A DNA stretch of 64,000 nt from Alphaproteobacteria bacterium (lineage in GTDB: Bacteria > Myxococcota_A > UBA796 > GCA-2862545), in the NCBI GenBank assembly GCA_020632875.1, contig JACKET010000007.1, forward strand, positions 62,001 to 126,000, given 5' to 3'. The notes under the pieces are model-generated. The model saw nothing but the letters and a program-made list of their open reading frames with translations, did not search any database and was not told the origin of the DNA. Positions 61,678 to 64,000 of this stretch are shown piece by piece. Both the position numbers and the translations under genes were made by a program. Position 1 is the first letter of the stretch. Each line of letters opens with the position of its first letter.

Positions 61678-61920
61678 GGCCGCGGCGGGTATGGGGGTTC
61701 GGTCCGTGCCGCAGAGGCGGGACCCCCGCGCGCCGATCCGTGGGCGCGTCGAATCCGGGTGCACGTCGATTCTCGGGCGTGGAAACGCGGATATCACGTG
61801 GGCTACTTCCGCTTTTCGCCGGGCCCCGGCGCACCAAACTGGCCACTTCGACGGGCCAACCTGCGCCTGGGATGTCATACTCCACTGCCGTGGGGCGTTG
61901 CCCCCGAATGGAGGAAACCA

Positions 61921-63204
61921 ATGCGCATGTTGTCTCTGGCCGTCGTGATCGCTCTCGTCGGCTGCAAGAAGGACGATCCGCAGACCGAGACGGACACCGA
62001 CACCGACACCGATACCGACACCGACACCGATTCGGATGCCGATACCGATTCGGATGCCGACACGGATTCGGATGCCGACACGGATGCCGACACCGACACC
62101 GACACCGCTCTCGGTGGCAGCTGTGCCGCCGACGACTCGCAGGAGCCGAACGACACGCAGGCCGCTGCGATCGCCTCGACGGGCGGCACCGGCCTCGTGG
62201 TCTGCGAAGCGTCCGACGACTTCTGGTCCATCGATGTCCCGGATGGCAACCGCATCACGATCGACGTGACGTTCCTCACCGCCAACGGCGACATCGACGT
62301 CACCCTGCGTGATTCCACGGGCGCCTCGCTCGACTCGGGCATCAGCACCAGCGACAACGAGCAGGTCGAGTGGCTCAACACCACTGGGGCTTCGGCCACG
62401 GTCTTCCTCGAGGTCCGGATGTTCACGACGGGTGGCGAGAACACCTACGACTGGACCAGCACGCTCACGGCGCTCCCGCCGCCCGACTGCACGGCCGATG
62501 CGCACGAAGAAGACGACGATGCCGCGAGCGCCGGTGCGGCTACCGACGGCACCTACAACGTCGCCGCCGGTGACAACGACTTCTTCACGATCTCCGTGGC
62601 CGACGGGCACCGCGCCGTCGTCACCGTCGAGTCCGTCGACGAGGCGTACGGCGACCTCGAGGTCTACCTCCGCGATGGTACGGCCACCGAGCTCGACTCC
62701 GACACGTTCGGCCCGCTCTACGACGTCTCCGCCCTGAACGACTCCGGCGCCGCGGCCGACTTCGTGTTCAGCGTCGAGAACGCCGCCCCCGCGGGCTCGT
62801 TCGCGTGTGTCCCCTACACCGTGACCTTCACGGACGAGGACTGCAGCCTCGACGACCAGTACGAGCCGAACAACGACCTCGCGACCGCCACCACGGGCGT
62901 GACCGATGGCACCGGCCTCTACCTGAACGGCCAGGACTCCGACTACTTCAACGTCGGCTCCGTCGCGGATGGCGAGACCGTCACCATCGTGGTGTCGTTC
63001 ACCAACGCCACCTCCGACATCGACATCGAGCTGTTCGACACGGCGGGCACCTCGCTCGACACGTCGGGTGGCGTCGGCGACACCGAGACCGTCGAGTGGC
63101 TGAACAACACCGGCGCGGCGCAGGACGTCGTCCTCGAAGTCCACCACTGGTCGGCTTCGTTCGACTGCACGGCGCCCTACAGCTTCACGACCACCATCCA
63201 GTAG
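61921..63204 (+). CDS. Lipoprotein with Asp-x linker and three pre-peptidase-C-like repeats
   Basis: The ATG at 61921 follows GGAGGAAA and gives a 427-residue product with lipobox IALVGC. Residues 22-60 alternate Asp with Thr, Ser or Ala, encoded by a GACACC/GATACC hexamer run. Three domains of about 120 residues follow, each with a QEPNDT/YEPNND motif, DDFWSIDVPDG-like or DYFNVGSVADG strands, and the shared EQVEWLNTTGA/ETVEWLNNTGA sequence, typical of bacterial pre-peptidase C-terminal domains. It resembles the lipoprotein at 8662. Surface display at the end of a flexible stalk is likely. Confidence 0.82.
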   Translation: MRMLSLAVVIALVGCKKDDPQTETDTDTDTDTDTDTDSDADTDSDADTDSDADTDADTDTDTALGGSCAADDSQEPNDTQAAAIASTGGTGLVVCEASDDFWSIDVPDGNRITIDVTFLTANGDIDVTLRDSTGASLDSGISTSDNEQVEWLNTTGASATVFLEVRMFTTGGENTYDWTSTLTALPPPDCTADAHEEDDDAASAGAATDGTYNVAAGDNDFFTISVADGHRAVVTVESVDEAYGDLEVYLRDGTATELDSDTFGPLYDVSALNDSGAAADFVFSVENAAPAGSFACVPYTVTFTDEDCSLDDQYEPNNDLATATTGVTDGTGLYLNGQDSDYFNVGSVADGETVTIVVSFTNATSDIDIELFDTAGTSLDTSGGVGDTETVEWLNNTGAAQDVVLEVHHWSASFDCTAPYSFTTTIQ

Positions 63205-63228
63205 TCGCGACGCTGCTCCGGTAGCGCG

Positions 63229-63262
63229 AACGCCCCTCCAGCCGGAGGGGCGTTCTTCGTTT
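63229..63262 (+). terminator. Intrinsic terminator
   Basis: AACGCCCCTCC and GGAGGGGCGTT pair perfectly over 11 bp around AGCC and are followed by CTTCGTTT. It lies 24 bp after the lipoprotein stop and is the best intrinsic terminator in the window. Confidence 0.85.
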
Positions 63263-63272
63263 GGGGGGGCAC

Positions 63273-64000
63273 ATGGGCATCCTCGACGAGCTCTCGAAGG
63301 CCATCGCGGGCATCGTCGAGAGCATCGAGCAGCACGTCGAGCGCCAGCACGCCTCGTTCTGGGCGGAGCGCCACGAACGGCTCGTGTCGGCGGGGCTGTC
63401 CGAATTCTCCCGCCGCCGGGGACGCCTGCTCGCCCGCGCGCGGGGGGCCTCGGTCGAGATCGTCTGCGTCAAGACCGACAAGGCCGACTACACGACGTTC
63501 ACCTGGCGGTTCGACACCCCTCTCGACGGTCGTGTCTCGCTCGCGACCCCCGGGGTCTTCGAGAAGCTCTCCGACCTGCTCGCCGGTCGGAGCGGCGGGC
63601 GGGTGAGCGTCGGTCGGGGGAGGTCCAATGCGTTCCTCGCCACGCCGGAGGTGCTCGACCTCGCGGAGCGCGTGGCGACAGGGGAGACCACGTTCACCGT
63701 GAAGGGCACGGGTGTGGATGCCCAGCGCCACGGGCGCGATCTCGCCGGCCTCGACGACCAGGTCGCGCTGGTCGAAGCCCTCGTGCGGCGGTGGTCGCGG
63801 CGGCACCAGGCACTCGAGCTCCTCGGGCTCGCGCCCGTCGCGGACGGCGGGTGGGAAGGCGTCGTGGACGGCGTCGCCATCCGGGTCTCGGAGCACGTGA
63901 AGCACGGTCTGACCACGACGCACATCGAAGCGGATCTCGCGCGTTCGCTCCCCGCGGGGACCCTCGTGCGGAAGCGCGGGCGCGACGAGGACGTCCCGAA
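63273..64000 (+). CDS. Protein of unknown function, truncated by the window edge
   Basis: An ATG at 63273, 11 bases after the terminator, opens a frame with strong GC3 bias that continues off the window, 242 codons so far. It begins MGILDELSKAIAGIV with a charged helix, then an Arg-rich segment (RRRGRLLARARGASVE) and a beta part with TKADYTTF-like content. No family is recognised. Antisense frames over it lack this codon pattern. Confidence 0.6.
   Translation, partial: MGILDELSKAIAGIVESIEQHVERQHASFWAERHERLVSAGLSEFSRRRGRLLARARGASVEIVCVKTDKADYTTFTWRFDTPLDGRVSLATPGVFEKLSDLLAGRSGGRVSVGRGRSNAFLATPEVLDLAERVATGETTFTVKGTGVDAQRHGRDLAGLDDQVALVEALVRRWSRRHQALELLGLAPVADGGWEGVVDGVAIRVSEHVKHGLTTTHIEADLARSLPAGTLVRKRGRDEDVP

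Noticed and set aside
63177..63923. Minus-strand gene at the right end
   Set aside because: The plus frame from 63273 follows a terminator, has a start and shows the window's codon bias. The minus frame is its shadow.

Overview
This is 64 kb of very GC-rich DNA with strong G/C third-position bias and about 50 tightly packed, often overlapping genes. No rRNA, tRNA, CRISPR array, prophage or intact insertion sequence was recognised. Several traits suggest Myxococcota or a closely related uncultured deltaproteobacterial lineage: many small Cys-rich lipoproteins, lipoproteins with long Asp-x linkers, a CxxDxDCxxG-type motif, pre-peptidase-C-like repeats, a TIGR02996-like C-terminus and a type I polyketide synthase. 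The assignment is inferred from gene style, not from a marker gene.

Layout, left to right. 0-6.5 kb: a repeat-filled spacer, a CobB-type sirtuin, a heterodimeric ABC exporter and a small membrane protein. 6.5-12.4 kb: a degenerate isoprenyl-synthase homologue, a DUF3347-like protein, a lipase and a lipoprotein on the minus strand, then trpS and a sigma-70-family factor on the plus strand. 12.4-15.5 kb: a translationally coupled aminotransferase / LuxE-like / LuxC-like operon. 15.7-21.8 kb: an HNH nuclease, mpl, a GT2 glycosyltransferase, a DsbD-alpha-like protein with Hsp33, and a low-complexity protein. 21.8-26.8 kb: a phosphatase, an NtrC-type regulator, a lipoprotein, a TPR protein and a beta-propeller protein in one run. 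27-29.4 kb: NUDIX, ComEA-like and lipoprotein genes.

29.4-37.8 kb is the most distinctive region. A fatty acyl-AMP ligase, a free acyl carrier protein and a 2066-residue synthase read in one direction. The synthase order is KS-AT-ACP-KR-DH, ending in an alpha-oxoamine synthase. Read as chemistry, a fatty acid is activated, loaded on ACP, extended once, reduced and dehydrated. It is then released by decarboxylative condensation with an amino acid, giving an enone-containing amino ketone. With serine this would be a 3-keto-sphingosine-like base. A pair of TetR-type palindromes lies upstream.

38.4-46.5 kb: a membrane protein, a peptidase-like protein with HRIGH in place of HExxH, a purine-catabolism pair (an allantoicase-OHCU decarboxylase fusion plus HIU hydrolase) and lipoproteins. 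46.5-49.6 kb: a second repeat-rich spacer, a Cys-rich lipoprotein, a paralogous sigma factor that appears to start at ATC, and sodB. 49.7-54.2 kb: membrane proteins, a tail-anchored protein with a duplicated motif and a PBP4-like lipoprotein. 54.4-56.3 kb: the glutathione-dependent formaldehyde pathway. 56.3-60.9 kb: a citryl-CoA-lyase-like protein and acyl-CoA synthetase divergent from a LysR regulator, then a sodium:solute symporter. 61-64 kb: secreted and lipoprotein genes and a gene cut by the window edge.

Four intergenic regions carry copies of one dispersed non-coding repeat, recognised by TCTGCGT heptamers in a row. Two REP-like palindromes and four separate 7-bp tandem repeats lie in these or other spacers.
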